A DNA stretch of 64,000 nucleotides, taken from contig OY730228.1 in assembly GCA_963422565.1 (NCBI GenBank), positions 1,550,001-1,614,000 on the forward strand. Reading direction: 5' to 3'. This DNA is from G963422565 sp963422565 (GTDB lineage: Bacteria; Pseudomonadota; Alphaproteobacteria; MPNO01). Positions within the stretch are counted from its first letter, which is position 1, and each line of letters opens with the position of its first letter. This document shows positions 11,464-20,425 of this stretch, one piece after another. The notes under the pieces were generated by a model, which was not told the DNA's origin, made no database searches, and worked only from the letters and a program-made list of their open reading frames with translations. A program made the position numbers and the translations under genes.

Positions 11464-11589
11464 TCAGCCCTGCCGCGCCTTGAAGCGGGGATTCTTCTTG
11501 TTGATGACGTAGACGCGGCCGCGGCGCCGGATCACCCGGCAGGACCGCTCGCGCCGCTTCGCCGATTTGAGCGAGTTGAGGACCTTCAT
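11464..11589 (-). CDS. rpmJ: 50S ribosomal protein L36
   Basis: A 41-residue gene (MKVLNSLKSAKRRERSC, then RVIRRRGRVYVINKKNPRFK). The pattern KVLNSLKSAK and VYVINKKNPRFKARQG is that of the alphaproteobacterial L36 form. It lacks the full four-cysteine zinc ribbon: only one Cys is present, so this is a zinc-independent (C-minus) type. L36 binds 23S rRNA in the large subunit. It is monocistronic here, converging on the multicopper oxidase gene with no spacer. Confidence 0.93.
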   Translation of the reverse strand: MKVLNSLKSAKRRERSCRVIRRRGRVYVINKKNPRFKARQG

Positions 11590-11717
11590 CAGGCTGCTTC
11601 CATCCGTAGCGGGATCGGGGCTTCGCGAAGCGTCCGACGCTAGCGGCGCGGCCGCCCGCTGTCAAATCGCGGGCGCAGCGCGTCGGCCCGTGTCGACAAC
11701 AAGCTGGTCCGACGCGA

Positions 11718-12179
11718 TCAGGCGCGGCAGAGGCTCCTGTTCAAGAGCAGCCGCCGATGGCTCTTCGTGAACGTCCCGCTCCCCGGTGTCGCGCAGATCT
11801 TTCCGTGCGGGTTGTCGTTCAAGGATTTGTTCTTGAAGTCCTTCTTGATCTCCTTGTCATTGGAGCAGAGGAGGCGGGCTCCGTCGATTTGCCCCAGCGC
11901 AACGACATGCGGGCCGTCGGACGCGCAGCTTCCCGCGGTCTTCATCTCTTGCGTTCGATCGGCAAGTTTCGCCTCGTCCTCGATCCTCATCCTACCGGAG
12001 AGGAGAGCCTCCCGCGCCCATTCCCGAGCCTCCGCCATTCGACGGAAAAGGCGTCTCCCTTTGGTACCGGTTACGCGAGATGTTGTGGGTTGTTTTGCGA
12101 CCGGGGCGGACGAGGCGCGGGATCTTCGGGCGTGGAAGGACGCCGTCGGGTGGCATCGTGCGAGCCGAGAAGCCGGCAT
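11718..12179 (-). pseudogene. PIN-like domain protein, N-terminally damaged
   Basis: The C-terminal two thirds reads as a PIN-fold nuclease of the VapC-related type: SDGPHVVALGQIDGARLLC, then SNDKEIKKDFKN and HGKICAT, ending THRR-like SHRRLL. Acidic residues expected near the active site are the Asp in SDGPH and the Asp in SNDK. The first about 40 residues (Arg/Ser/Pro-rich) do not look like a PIN N-terminus and no start with the usual VVDAN-type strand was found in this or adjacent frames. I read it as a truncated or frameshifted gene. It sits directly downstream of the CRISPR effector operon; the region 12180-12421 between them shows nothing else. Local base composition (11800-11870) is more A+T-rich than the surroundings. 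Confidence 0.5.
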
Positions 12180-12421
12180 GGCGTCGACGTGGCAAGCTGC
12201 GGCGTCGGCCGGGCGCCGGGATCGGACGCGTCGTTCAACGAAGCCGCGTTAGTTGGCAGACGGCTGGCAGTCGGGTGCCGATGCCGAGCACCCGGCGTTT
12301 CAGGTTCGAGAACAGGCAATTGATCCACATCGGCATGAGATGGGCGGACCTCGCGCCGGAACCAGCGGATCATCGCCGGTGGCCCGTGGTGCAGGGAGAT
12401 GCAGGTCGAGTTGCCGGGAGG

Positions 12422-13399
12422 TCACGAAGCGATTTCCGGGACCGCCCATGTGACGTTCATGAACTTTCCGGCGGAGATTCGCCGGGCTTGTCGAACCTCG
12501 ACGATGCCCAATGCGGCAAGCGTCTCGCGGCTCTCCAAGCCCGGATGACCCAGCAACGCCCGAACGCAGGCAAGGCTGATCGGCGCCCGCCAGATGGGCC
12601 ATCGAAAGACGAACGCGCCATCGGTCTCACGACGCCCGCCAAGCATGGCCAATCTCACCTGACCATGGCGCGGCTTCGGCACAACGGTCAGAACCGAAAG
12701 GCCGATCGCGGCTAGCCGGTTCGCGCCGTGTTGCGTAGTCTCCTTCGTCTTGGCATCGGTCGGGTCCCGGGCACGCAGTGCGTAGCGGACGTCTTCGTTG
12801 GGATCCCGACGAAAAGACGGCGTCGCATCGGGGCGTCCCCAGGAAGCGAACAAGGCCTCGCGCAGGCAATCCATCTCAGAAACCGTCAACTTGCTTCGTC
12901 CTTTACCGCGGTCAGGAGGACCTCTCCGCCGCGGGACCGATGTGAGGCGTTCCAGAAAATGCTGGTGCCCCTGGCCGAACATCAGGCAGAGCGGCGTAGG
13001 CTCCGCTTTCTTGCCGTCGCGAGAGACGGCTACATCGCAGATCATGGCTGCCCACAGGTCAGCGGCGTATCGGTCCCGGCCTGTGGTTTCGGCGGCCCGT
13101 CGCAGCGTTCGGGTTGCGTCCTCCGGAGAGAGCGTCAGGTCGGTGCGGCCATAGAAGTCGTGGCGTTGTGCCAGGACGTCGAGCCCCTCGGCGGCGGCCG
13201 CTGCAATGGCGTCCTTATCCACGACTTCCGGGACCCTCAGGGCCGGGCGAAGAGGGGGGTTATCGACCGTCCAGGAAACGCGCGCACGCCATTCGGGTCG
13301 CGTTTCCTCAAGGGTGCGCAGCAGGCCGAGCAACGCCATGAAGGCGAGCAGATTGTCGGGTTCCAACCCGTCGAGACGGTGGGTCGTGCAGGCGGTCAC
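12422..13399 (-). CDS. csb3: Type I-G (I-U) CRISPR Cas8-like subunit, Csb3/Csx17 family
   Basis: A 325-residue protein that ends the cas operon. Its start (HRLDGLEPDNLLAFMALLGLLR) is the type I-U Csb3-like N-terminus, and its position after cas3 fits the large or Cas8-type subunit of the I-G effector. The GTG at 13399 overlaps the cas3 stop by four bases (GTGA), which decides the start over an upstream in-frame ATG. I cannot separate Csb3 from a short Csx17 by eye; full-length Csx17 is normally longer. In the complex this subunit would help recognise target DNA. The gene looks complete, although its partner csb2 is interrupted. Confidence 0.7.
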   Translation of the reverse strand: MTACTTHRLDGLEPDNLLAFMALLGLLRTLEETRPEWRARVSWTVDNPPLRPALRVPEVVDKDAIAAAAAEGLDVLAQRHDFYGRTDLTLSPEDATRTLRRAAETTGRDRYAADLWAAMICDVAVSRDGKKAEPTPLCLMFGQGHQHFLERLTSVPRRRGPPDRGKGRSKLTVSEMDCLREALFASWGRPDATPSFRRDPNEDVRYALRARDPTDAKTKETTQHGANRLAAIGLSVLTVVPKPRHGQVRLAMLGGRRETDGAFVFRWPIWRAPISLACVRALLGHPGLESRETLAALGIVEVRQARRISAGKFMNVTWAVPEIAS

Positions 13400-16299
13400 G
13401 AAGCTCGTTCCTCTTCCGAGGCCCGATGGTCCGAGAGGCGCAAAATCGCTTCCAGGTGGGCCAAGCCCCAAATGCCGTAGCGCCGCTTCAGGTCTTCGAA
13501 CAGGGACGGCCAGTCAGAGCCGGCAAAGTCGAACCCGAGAGACTGCGGTCCCGACTCGTCTTCCGGCAATCGCCAGTCGGCGATGTCCAGGCACGGGAGC
13601 GGCCGTTCCGGGGCGGGATCCAGGAAATCGAAGAAGGGCCGGCCCAGGCCGTGATGGCTGCCGATGAGCCAGAGGACGAGTGCGGGGTCGTGTGCGGAGA
13701 TCAAGCGCGGATGCGCGCGTGCCATTTGCACCGATAACGCCTCGTACCGCCATCCCCGAGGCAGTTCGGCGCGTGCCCAGGCTTGTGGTGACCAGGACCG
13801 ACCGCCCTTGGCCAGCGGCGGACCGTCGGGTCGGTTCCAGGGATCGCCGCCCGCGAGCATCGTCTGAAACCGGGGATCGGCCTTGCCTGCGTCGTGGAGA
13901 TAGGCTGCGAGGTGAAGGTCGTCGGCAACATCTTCGAGACCAAGAGTCTGGGCGAAGTCCATTGCAAATCGGGCAACGCGGCATCCGTGATCGTCGAGAT
14001 ACACGGGTCGACTCGATGTGTGCGAAGCCGTGTCGTCCTCTGTCGCGGGCATGGCCGCAGGGTCCTCGCTCGCCTCGGCAGTTCCCCGTTCAGCAATGAG
14101 GATCGCGCCGCCTGCGCGGCCACCCGCATAGGGAAAACGTAGGTCGATCGGTCCTTTTGCGTGCCGAAGCGCATTCAATGGCTCCCGCGCCCCTCGTGGC
14201 GGTGGAACATCGCTGTCGCTGTTTTCCGCCGCTTCGGACGGCAGCACCGCGAGCAGGCGGTTCACAAGATCGGCACGCCCGATATCCTCGGAGGCGAGCA
14301 CGTCCGATATCCGGGCCCATTCTTCCTGCGAGCGCACGATATCCGGGGCAATACGGACAGCGCACCGCCGTCCCCAATAGGGTCTCCCGGCCTCGTCGGC
14401 GACATCGACAACGCGTAAGCCGGACTTCGGTGCCCAGCCGAAGCGGTCGCAACGGCCATAGCTGTCCGGGACGATCAGCAGATCGCCGGTCCGCAATTCG
14501 TTCGCGCTGACGACGCCAGTGTCAGGATTGTCGCGGCCTGCCCAGCGGTAGGCCCGCCTGGACATCCCTGAGCTTCGTGCCGCAGAGGATTCCGGCTCAT
14601 GTTCGGGCACGTCTGATGCGTCGGTGCCGGTGTCGTCCGAGTGGTGCAGCCATCGGCGAGCGACCCAGAGCGGAAGTTCGATGGCTTCGGCCGCGCGGGG
14701 CGGGAACAGGTGGATGACCTTGCCGAGATCGACTTCAGCTTCGTCCGCCAGATCCGCTTCGGAGATGTCGGATCGCCAGACGATGGCGACGCCCGCTGCC
14801 GTGCGTTGCGCACCATGAAGAAACAGCCCGACCTCCGGGTCGGCCGCCGGCCGCGGCGAGGTCTGCGACCAAAGGTCGAGATAGGCGGGCATGAGGACCG
14901 GAGCGTCCGGGCGGTCCGAGGCGAGATCATCCGGATCGATGTCCGCTTCCGTCAGCATTTCGGGCAAGGCCTCCACGCCGAAATCCACCGTATCTCCGTC
15001 CGCGACCGCGCCGAGTGCGTTCCAGGTGTGGCGGATGCGATCGCCATAGACCGGATCGTCGGCCCGTCTCGCGATGTCCTCGGTCAGTGCGATGACGGCG
15101 CCTTCCGCATCGATCGGCCGTCCGGCGCGATTGAGCCGGCCAAAGCGCTGGCGGAGCGCATCGAGAGATGCGGCTTGGGTCACGAGGCCGTCCAGATCCA
15201 GATCGACGCCGACTTCCAGGCACTGGGTCGCGGCGACGAAGAGAGGCCGAGCCTCTGCACGATTCCGTTCTCCGGTTCGGAAGGGCGCGAGCGAGTCGGC
15301 GATGGCATTCTGATCAACGCTGCGCGACCGTCCGATCATCAGCACGGCATCGGTCGCGTCATCGCCGTCCAGGATATTGAATATGTCCCGCGCCAGCGCG
15401 ACGCGGTTGACGACGACGCCTACGGCGGCAGGAGAAATCCCGCGCTCTCGCAACCGGTCGCCCATGGCGCGAGCCTCTGTCGCAAACGCTTCGGCAGTGG
15501 CCTTCACGCCACCGCGAACGGGCGGTTTGAGCGCAACAGGCTTGCGCGCCTCGATCCGCTTTCTCAGTTCGGGGTGGGTTCGGTCCTCGGCGGAAAGCAC
15601 GAAGCGTCGGTCTGCCTTCTTTCCTGGTGTGGCAGACAACAGCGCCACTTTGGTTTCGGCCCGACCGAGCGTGCGCACGGCGTCGATCGTTTGCCGGAAA
15701 GGTTCGGCGAGATGCGCTTCGTCCAGCAGGATCAGAGTCCCGGTGCCAAGCAGGCCCGCGTGGACAGGCTTCATCCGGTCGGAGACGCCGTATCCACGGA
15801 ACAAGAGCCGGGAACCCACCTGGTCGACGGTGGAGCACAGAATAGTGGGCTGCGTCGGGGTGCGGGCCCAGTCGTGCTCGAGCGGCGCACCGCCCCGAAG
15901 CCGTTGGGCGACCAGGGGCGGTCTGTCCTTGCCCGCCAGTCGCCGCAGCCGCCGGGCCACTTCCGCGACGATTGCACTTGACCCGGTCCCGTTCAGGATA
16001 CGGCAAAGCGCTCGTTCGATTTTCCGAGCGCGCGTAAACGTATCGTCCACGACAAGCCGCCGATCCACGACGAGGGCGATCCGTAACGCAGCCTTGCCGG
16101 GTGCATCGTCGCGCAATGCCAAATGGAACACCGCTGCGTCCAGGGCAGCCGTCTTCCCCGAACCGGTCGGCAGATCCAGCACGTCCGGCCAAGTGTCGGA
16201 GTCGGCGAGGCGGTTGACCAGGGCTTGCTGCCAAGGGAACGGTTCGCAGCCGTGGATGGTTCGAAAGAACTCGGCGAAGTCGCAAGCGCGAAGCTCCAC
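13396..16299 (-). CDS. cas3: CRISPR helicase-nuclease Cas3, type I-G (helicase then HD)
   Basis: A 967-residue Cas3. The SF2 helicase comes first: Q/Walker A region LDLPTGSGKT (residues 41-50), DEAH box LLDEAHLAEPF (193-196) and SATPG. The HD nuclease is at the C-terminus, with DHGCRVARFA and YLHDAGKADPRFQ (HD at about 802-803), then GSHHGLGRPFF. This helicase-first, HD-last order is typical of type I-G (I-U) and unlike most other type I Cas3 proteins. The start GTG at 16299 follows the csb2 stop by two bases. Cas3 would unwind and shred DNA bound by the Cascade complex. All catalytic motifs look intact, but transcription from the csb1 promoter would now have to cross the 14-kb insertion. Confidence 0.92.
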   Translation of the reverse strand: MELRACDFAEFFRTIHGCEPFPWQQALVNRLADSDTWPDVLDLPTGSGKTAALDAAVFHLALRDDAPGKAALRIALVVDRRLVVDDTFTRARKIERALCRILNGTGSSAIVAEVARRLRRLAGKDRPPLVAQRLRGGAPLEHDWARTPTQPTILCSTVDQVGSRLLFRGYGVSDRMKPVHAGLLGTGTLILLDEAHLAEPFRQTIDAVRTLGRAETKVALLSATPGKKADRRFVLSAEDRTHPELRKRIEARKPVALKPPVRGGVKATAEAFATEARAMGDRLRERGISPAAVGVVVNRVALARDIFNILDGDDATDAVLMIGRSRSVDQNAIADSLAPFRTGERNRAEARPLFVAATQCLEVGVDLDLDGLVTQAASLDALRQRFGRLNRAGRPIDAEGAVIALTEDIARRADDPVYGDRIRHTWNALGAVADGDTVDFGVEALPEMLTEADIDPDDLASDRPDAPVLMPAYLDLWSQTSPRPAADPEVGLFLHGAQRTAAGVAIVWRSDISEADLADEAEVDLGKVIHLFPPRAAEAIELPLWVARRWLHHSDDTGTDASDVPEHEPESSAARSSGMSRRAYRWAGRDNPDTGVVSANELRTGDLLIVPDSYGRCDRFGWAPKSGLRVVDVADEAGRPYWGRRCAVRIAPDIVRSQEEWARISDVLASEDIGRADLVNRLLAVLPSEAAENSDSDVPPPRGAREPLNALRHAKGPIDLRFPYAGGRAGGAILIAERGTAEASEDPAAMPATEDDTASHTSSRPVYLDDHGCRVARFAMDFAQTLGLEDVADDLHLAAYLHDAGKADPRFQTMLAGGDPWNRPDGPPLAKGGRSWSPQAWARAELPRGWRYEALSVQMARAHPRLISAHDPALVLWLIGSHHGLGRPFFDFLDPAPERPLPCLDIADWRLPEDESGPQSLGFDFAGSDWPSLFEDLKRRYGIWGLAHLEAILRLSDHRASEEERAS

Positions 16300-16301
16300 T
16301 G

Positions 16302-17350
16302 TCAGTATCCCATGCGTCGGCAAAGGCCGAGGCCGGTGAACCTGCCCGCACCGAGAAGGACAGGGCCGCATATGGGCTGCTCAAAGTCGATGACGGCGTG
16401 GACCAGCTGCCGGCTTTCCAGAAACTTGGGCGGTTTCCACCGGGCCCAAGGAGGTTCCCCCGCCAAGGGGCGAGCTGGAGGCGCGCCTTGGACCGCCGAA
16501 TGTTTGGCGACACGGATCCGCCCGGGATCCGGGCTGGGCAGGCCGGCATGCCCGCAGGCGCGCGCGACAAGCTCCCGCACTTCGGCATCGTCGTTTCGCT
16601 TCAGGTGGCGGTCCAGAACGATGGGCGTTACGGTCGCCCACCGGTCCGATTCCTCTATGTAAGGCTTGGGCCGGAGCGAGTGTCTGCCGTCGCCCTCGTC
16701 CTGTACAGGCGCGAGATCGAGCGGCTTGCGAAGAGGTCGTCCCTGCAATGTAAGCACGCGCTGTTGCCTGTCTGCGCGATAGGGTGCCACCTCTTCGAAC
16801 GCGGCGCGGAATCCGTCGATTCGAAGCAGCGCTACGCCGGGCGGTGGGATCACAGCGAAGCCGAAGACGCGGCCGTCGGCATGCGGCGAGCCCACGAAGG
16901 CCATGGGCGCTATCGACAGATGAGGATGCCGCGTCGGCACTCCGTCGATCGCATGTCCGGACACGATCTCCGGAATTTCATCTCCTGCTCCACGCCTCCG
17001 GTACCCTGCCATCAAGGCCTGCCGCAACAGGCGGCAGACGAGAGTGGATGCTCGTATATCCGGAACCTCGCCGCCCATCACGGCCTCCAGGATCAGCCAT
17101 TCGGAGGGAGGCTCGCGCGATAGCTCGAATTCCGGGTAAACAGGCGCGCCAGGCCGAATCGTGGGACGGTCGGGTCTGACCCGATGCGCCTCTTCGAGTT
17201 CGCGCAAGCGGCCGGGATAGACCCGTCGGCGCGCGGGCACGGATTTCAGTTCGGCCGCCCCTGCTTCGGCCGCGAGGAACCGGCATCGGGTGAGGCTGGC
17301 CGAGTGGCCGACATAGCCCACGCAGCTGGCGATCGCATTCAACGCACCGA
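16302..17350 (-). pseudogene. csb2: csb2 (cas5-cas6 fusion), 3' part, cut off by the mobile element
   Basis: This is the C-terminal about 346 residues of Csb2, the Cas5-Cas6 fusion of type I-G. Typical segments are visible: GYVGHSASLTRCRF, DGRHSLRPKPYIEES, RWATVTPIVLDRHLKR, ACGHAGLPSPDP and, at the end, GPVLLGAGRFTGLGLCRRMGY (the glycine-rich RAMP loop). It lacks the N-terminal domain, which lies 14 kb away at 31312-31717. The reading phase at the break (codon ATC, second base at 17350) matches the phase of the other half. A TTG at 17372 could start translation inside the element, but the product would lack the Cas5-like N-terminus. Confidence 0.9.
17342..17350. other. attL core of the integrative element
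   Basis: The + strand sequence ACGCACCGA here and ACGCATCGA at 31312-31320 mark where csb2 homology stops and restarts (8 of 9 bases identical, ACGCA exact). On the csb2 coding strand they read TCGGTGCGT and TCGATGCGT. Both lie in the same codon phase, so joining them gives an open frame (V-D/G-A-L-N-A-I) that matches the family at this point. The integrase genes start 190 bases to the right. Confidence 0.65.
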
Positions 17351-17460
17351 TGGTGCATCGAGCGAGACCCAACCGGCTCGCCTTCTCTGGATGATTTCTG
17401 TTTCATAACAATCCTGTAGGCCGGATCCGGCCTCTGGCCTAGATCCCCCGCGCGGGCCGC

Positions 17461-17524
17461 GTTGTCTGTCCAAAGCCGCCGTTTCGTTCCCTTGGAACGG
17501 CCGGCGCCCGAGGAAACAGACAAC
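17461..17524. promoter_or_regulatory. Nested inverted repeats upstream of the integrase pair
   Basis: A perfect 9-bp inverted repeat, GTTGTCTGT (17461-17469) and ACAGACAAC (17516-17524), encloses a second hairpin CGTTCC-CTT-GGAACG (17485-17499). Just upstream is a perfect palindrome GGCCGGATCCGGCC starting at about 17418. The last repeat arm runs into the ribosome-binding site (GGAG at 17525-17528) of the first integrase. This could be an operator, an integrase or excisionase arm site, or a leader structure controlling translation. No excisionase gene was identified nearby. Confidence 0.45.
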
Positions 17525-17536
17525 GGAGACACGGCC

Positions 17537-18679
17537 ATGCCCATCCACACGACCATCAACGAGCGCACACTGCGCCGCACCTTCCGGGAGAAGAAGCCCG
17601 GGCGATACGGCCTCACCGTCATCGACACCGACCTGCCCCGGTTCGGCTTCACCGTCGCGAAGGACGGAACCAAGACCTTTTTTGTCAAAGCCTTGCGTCC
17701 GGTTGGCGCGCCCAAGACGATCCTCGGCACGGCGGACGAGATGACCGCCGCCGAGGCGAGAGAGAAGGCTCTCGCGGCGATCGCAGCCACGAAGGCCGAG
17801 CGCCAGGCCGGCCCCCTGTTCGCCGACTTCGTGCAGGAGTTCATGCGCCGCCAGGGGCGGCGCTGGAAACCGTCCACACGCGAAGGCAACCGCCATCTGA
17901 TCGACCGCCATCTCATCCCCTTCTTTGGCAATATGCGCGTCCCGGAGGTCGACCGCGCCGATGTGCGGCGGTGGTTCGACTCCAGGAGCGGGACGCCGGG
18001 CAACGCCAACCGGACCCTGCCCGTGCTCTCGGTCATGATGCGGCAGGCCGAGCTGTGGGACCTTCGCCCCCAAGGCTCGAACCCCTGCCGCAACATGCGC
18101 CGCTACAAGACGACACCGCGCGAGCGGTTCCTGTCGACGGACGAGCTGAAGCGCCTCGGCTTCGTGCTCGACCACGCGGACGACCGGCAGGCCGCCGCCG
18201 CGATCCGGCTGCTGCTGTTCACCGGCGCGCGATCCTCCGAGATCACGGGCCTCAGATGGGACTGGATACGCGGCGCCCGCGCCGTCCTGCCGGACTCGAA
18301 GACCGGGCCGAAGGCAGTCCAGCTTCCGCCGCCCGCACGGGCCGTCCTGAACGGCCTGCCGCGCGAGGGGCGTTACGTCTTTCCCAACAGGAAGGGCGAC
18401 GGTCCGATGACCGGCCTTGGATACCGCTGGAGCAAGTTGCGCGAGCTCGCCGGTCTCGACGGCGTGCGCATTCACGACTGCCGGCACACGTTCGCCAGCC
18501 ATGCGGTGATGAGCGGCCTCGACCTCTACACGGTCGGCCGGCTGCTCGGCCATGCCGACACCGCCTCCACCGAGCGCTACGCCCATCTCGCCGACGAGCA
18601 CGTCCGCGAGGCGGCGGGACGCATCTCCGGCATCGTCAACGACGCCATGACCGGAAACGCGAAGGAGGACGGGCGATGA
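17537..18679 (+). CDS. Tyrosine recombinase (integrase) 1
   Basis: A 380-residue site-specific recombinase, most likely responsible for integration into csb2. Order of domains: N-terminal DUF4102/arm-binding-like region (residues 5-60, RTFREKKPGRYGL to VGAPKTILG), SAM-like core-binding domain (about 92-175) and catalytic domain (about 195-365). The catalytic set is complete: R232 in FTGARSSE, K255 in SKTGPK, H313 and R316 in HDCRHTF, H339 in LLGHAD and the nucleophile Y348 in TERYAHL. The ATG at 17537 was chosen because a GGAG lies 8 bases before it and homology starts there. Its stop overlaps the start of the second recombinase (ATGA). Confidence 0.92.
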   Translation: MPIHTTINERTLRRTFREKKPGRYGLTVIDTDLPRFGFTVAKDGTKTFFVKALRPVGAPKTILGTADEMTAAEAREKALAAIAATKAERQAGPLFADFVQEFMRRQGRRWKPSTREGNRHLIDRHLIPFFGNMRVPEVDRADVRRWFDSRSGTPGNANRTLPVLSVMMRQAELWDLRPQGSNPCRNMRRYKTTPRERFLSTDELKRLGFVLDHADDRQAAAAIRLLLFTGARSSEITGLRWDWIRGARAVLPDSKTGPKAVQLPPPARAVLNGLPREGRYVFPNRKGDGPMTGLGYRWSKLRELAGLDGVRIHDCRHTFASHAVMSGLDLYTVGRLLGHADTASTERYAHLADEHVREAAGRISGIVNDAMTGNAKEDGR

Positions 18680-20055
18680 GCGGCAGCAGGCACCGTATTC
18701 GGCTCACCGTGAAGGCCATCGCCGCCGCGAAGCCGAAGGCGAAAGAATACACGCTGTGGGACAACCTTCTGGCACATTTCGGGGTGCGGGTGCAGCCCTC
18801 CGGCGTCCGGTCCTACATCGTCCAGACCCGCGCCAACGGGCGCATGCGCAAGATCACGCTGGGACGCTTCCCCGAACTCTCGCTCGACGCGGCACGCCGG
18901 GAAGGCGCCGCCGTGCTCGCCCGCCTGTGGGGCGGCGAGGACGTGACACCGCCGCGAAAGAACAAGGCGCCGCTGTTCCGCGACTGCGCCGCCCGCTATC
19001 GCGCGCGGCGCAGGCATCGCTGGAAGCCGTCCTCGCTCAAGACCTTCGACATCTACCTGCGCAATCGCCTGATGCCGCACTTCGGGCGGCTCCGGCTCGG
19101 CGCCATCGACCATGTGCGGGTCTCGGCGTGGTTCGACGCGGCGAGCACGGACAAGCCCGGCGCGGCCAACCGCGCCTTCGAGATCCTGCGCGCCATGCTC
19201 TCTTCTGCGAGGCAGTGGGGCGATTTGGGTGAGCTCATCCCGGACGCCTGCGCCAACATCGTCAAGAACCCGCGCAGGCCCGTCGCCCGATACCTCGATC
19301 GCAACGAGTTGGAGCGCCTCGGCGCGGTGCTCGACCGGCACCGCGATGAACACCCCTGGCCGGTTGCGGCCATCCGCCTGCTGACGCTGACCGGGGCGCG
19401 GCTCTCCGAAGTCCTCAACCTTAGATGGGACGAAATCGGCGAGCTGGGCGAGGACGGCGCGAGCGCGCGGCTCGGCGACACCAAGACCGGCCCGCGCACC
19501 GTCTGGCTCGGCCCGGAAGCGGCAAGGCTGCTCGCGGCACTGCCCCGGCCAGAAGGCAGGGAGCGGGTGTTTCCCGAGGACCTCACGTCGGATCACCTCT
19601 ACACGTTCTGGGCCGGTATCCGGGAAGAGGCGGGTTTGCCCGGACTTCGCATCCACGACTGTCGGCACACTTGGGCCTCCCAGGGCGTCATGAACGGCGT
19701 TGGCCTGACCACCGTCGGTCGACTGCTCGGACACCGCCAGCGCGAGACCACTGCGATCTATGCCCATCTCGACGACGGCGCGCTCAAGGCCGCCGCCGCC
19801 CAGGCCGCCGCCGTCATCGCCCGCGCCATGGGATACAGTGCCGAACCGCCGCTGCTGCCCGACCAGACGGACGATGTGGACGACACCGGAGGAGGCAGGG
19901 AACTCGACTGGTCGGACGTTGCCGACAGGCGCGCCGGGCCGGCCGATCCGCTTGCCCCGGCCACGACGGCCAGCCGGCCCGGGCGGCTGGACTGGACCGA
20001 GCCGGAAGGCGGCGCGGAGGAACCTCCCGGACGCCCAGCCTTGGACTGGTTGTGA
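18676..20055 (+). CDS. Tyrosine recombinase (integrase) 2
   Basis: A 459-residue recombinase translated from an ATG overlapping the first integrase stop. The N-terminal arm-type domain is clear (YTLWDNLLAHFGVRVQPSG, then ITLGRFPELSLDAAR). The catalytic residues are R242 (LTGARLSE), K270 (DTKTGP), H327 and R330 (HDCRHTW), H363 (LLGHRQ) and Y372 (AIYAHL). A C-terminal tail of about 80 residues follows the catalytic domain, acidic then Pro/Gly-rich and ending RPALDWL, beyond the usual length. It is related to integrase 1 but not identical, so the pair is an old duplication or a functional heteromer. Confidence 0.92.
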   Translation: MSGSRHRIRLTVKAIAAAKPKAKEYTLWDNLLAHFGVRVQPSGVRSYIVQTRANGRMRKITLGRFPELSLDAARREGAAVLARLWGGEDVTPPRKNKAPLFRDCAARYRARRRHRWKPSSLKTFDIYLRNRLMPHFGRLRLGAIDHVRVSAWFDAASTDKPGAANRAFEILRAMLSSARQWGDLGELIPDACANIVKNPRRPVARYLDRNELERLGAVLDRHRDEHPWPVAAIRLLTLTGARLSEVLNLRWDEIGELGEDGASARLGDTKTGPRTVWLGPEAARLLAALPRPEGRERVFPEDLTSDHLYTFWAGIREEAGLPGLRIHDCRHTWASQGVMNGVGLTTVGRLLGHRQRETTAIYAHLDDGALKAAAAQAAAVIARAMGYSAEPPLLPDQTDDVDDTGGGRELDWSDVADRRAGPADPLAPATTASRPGRLDWTEPEGGAEEPPGRPALDWL

Positions 20056-20212
20056 ATGTGATCCTGCGCGGCGGAAAAGGCTTTTGTGGCGGGCGTTGGC
20101 GTGCTATGGCACACTCCATGTGCGCGTGCCCCATGACTATGCGCTAGAATGCCCAAGTCGATCAAGCCAGCATCCGACCGGAAGCGACGTTATCTAGAAT
20201 ATGGGGAGAGCC

Positions 20213-20425
20213 ATGGTGAATCGGACAGACCAGCTGCTGAAGTTCCGGGAAGTCGACTCGACAGTCGATGAGATCGTGGGGATCTACAGTGAAGCGGCAA
20301 AAGTTCACGAGCAAGCCCTCATAGCAATGGGACAGCAACCCATCGCTGAGCACTCTACTGTTACGTCGACAGGGGTTGTGATGAATCTGACCCCGACCTC
20401 AGCTCAAGATAAAGAGCACCGGTAA
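20213..20425 (+). CDS. Small protein coupled to the SDH_sah-like protease gene
   Basis: A 70-residue protein (MVNRTDQLLKFREVDSTVDE) that I do not recognise. It has a plausible helical N-terminal half (LLKFREVDSTVDEIVGIYSEA) and a Ser/Thr-rich tail. The ATG at 20213 is preferred to one 4 codons upstream because GGGGAG sits just before it. A possible -10 (TAGAAT, 20195-20200) lies close by. Its TAA overlaps the ATG of the next gene by one base (TAATG), so the two are almost certainly co-translated. No signal peptide or membrane segment. Base composition is far lower in G+C than the integrases, as in the partner gene. Confidence 0.7.
   Translation: MVNRTDQLLKFREVDSTVDEIVGIYSEAAKVHEQALIAMGQQPIAEHSTVTSTGVVMNLTPTSAQDKEHR

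Noticed and set aside
17355..17361. GCATCGA, an exact 7-bp match to 31314-31320, as the att core
   Set aside because: Joining at this heptamer puts csb2 out of frame and reaches a stop within a few codons, whereas the 9-bp core at 17342-17350 restores the family sequence. It cannot be fully excluded without the empty site.
17971..18675. N-terminal extension of integrase 2 into integrase 1
   Set aside because: The extension is an out-of-frame shadow of integrase 1; the ATG at 18676 overlaps its stop and starts the conserved domain.
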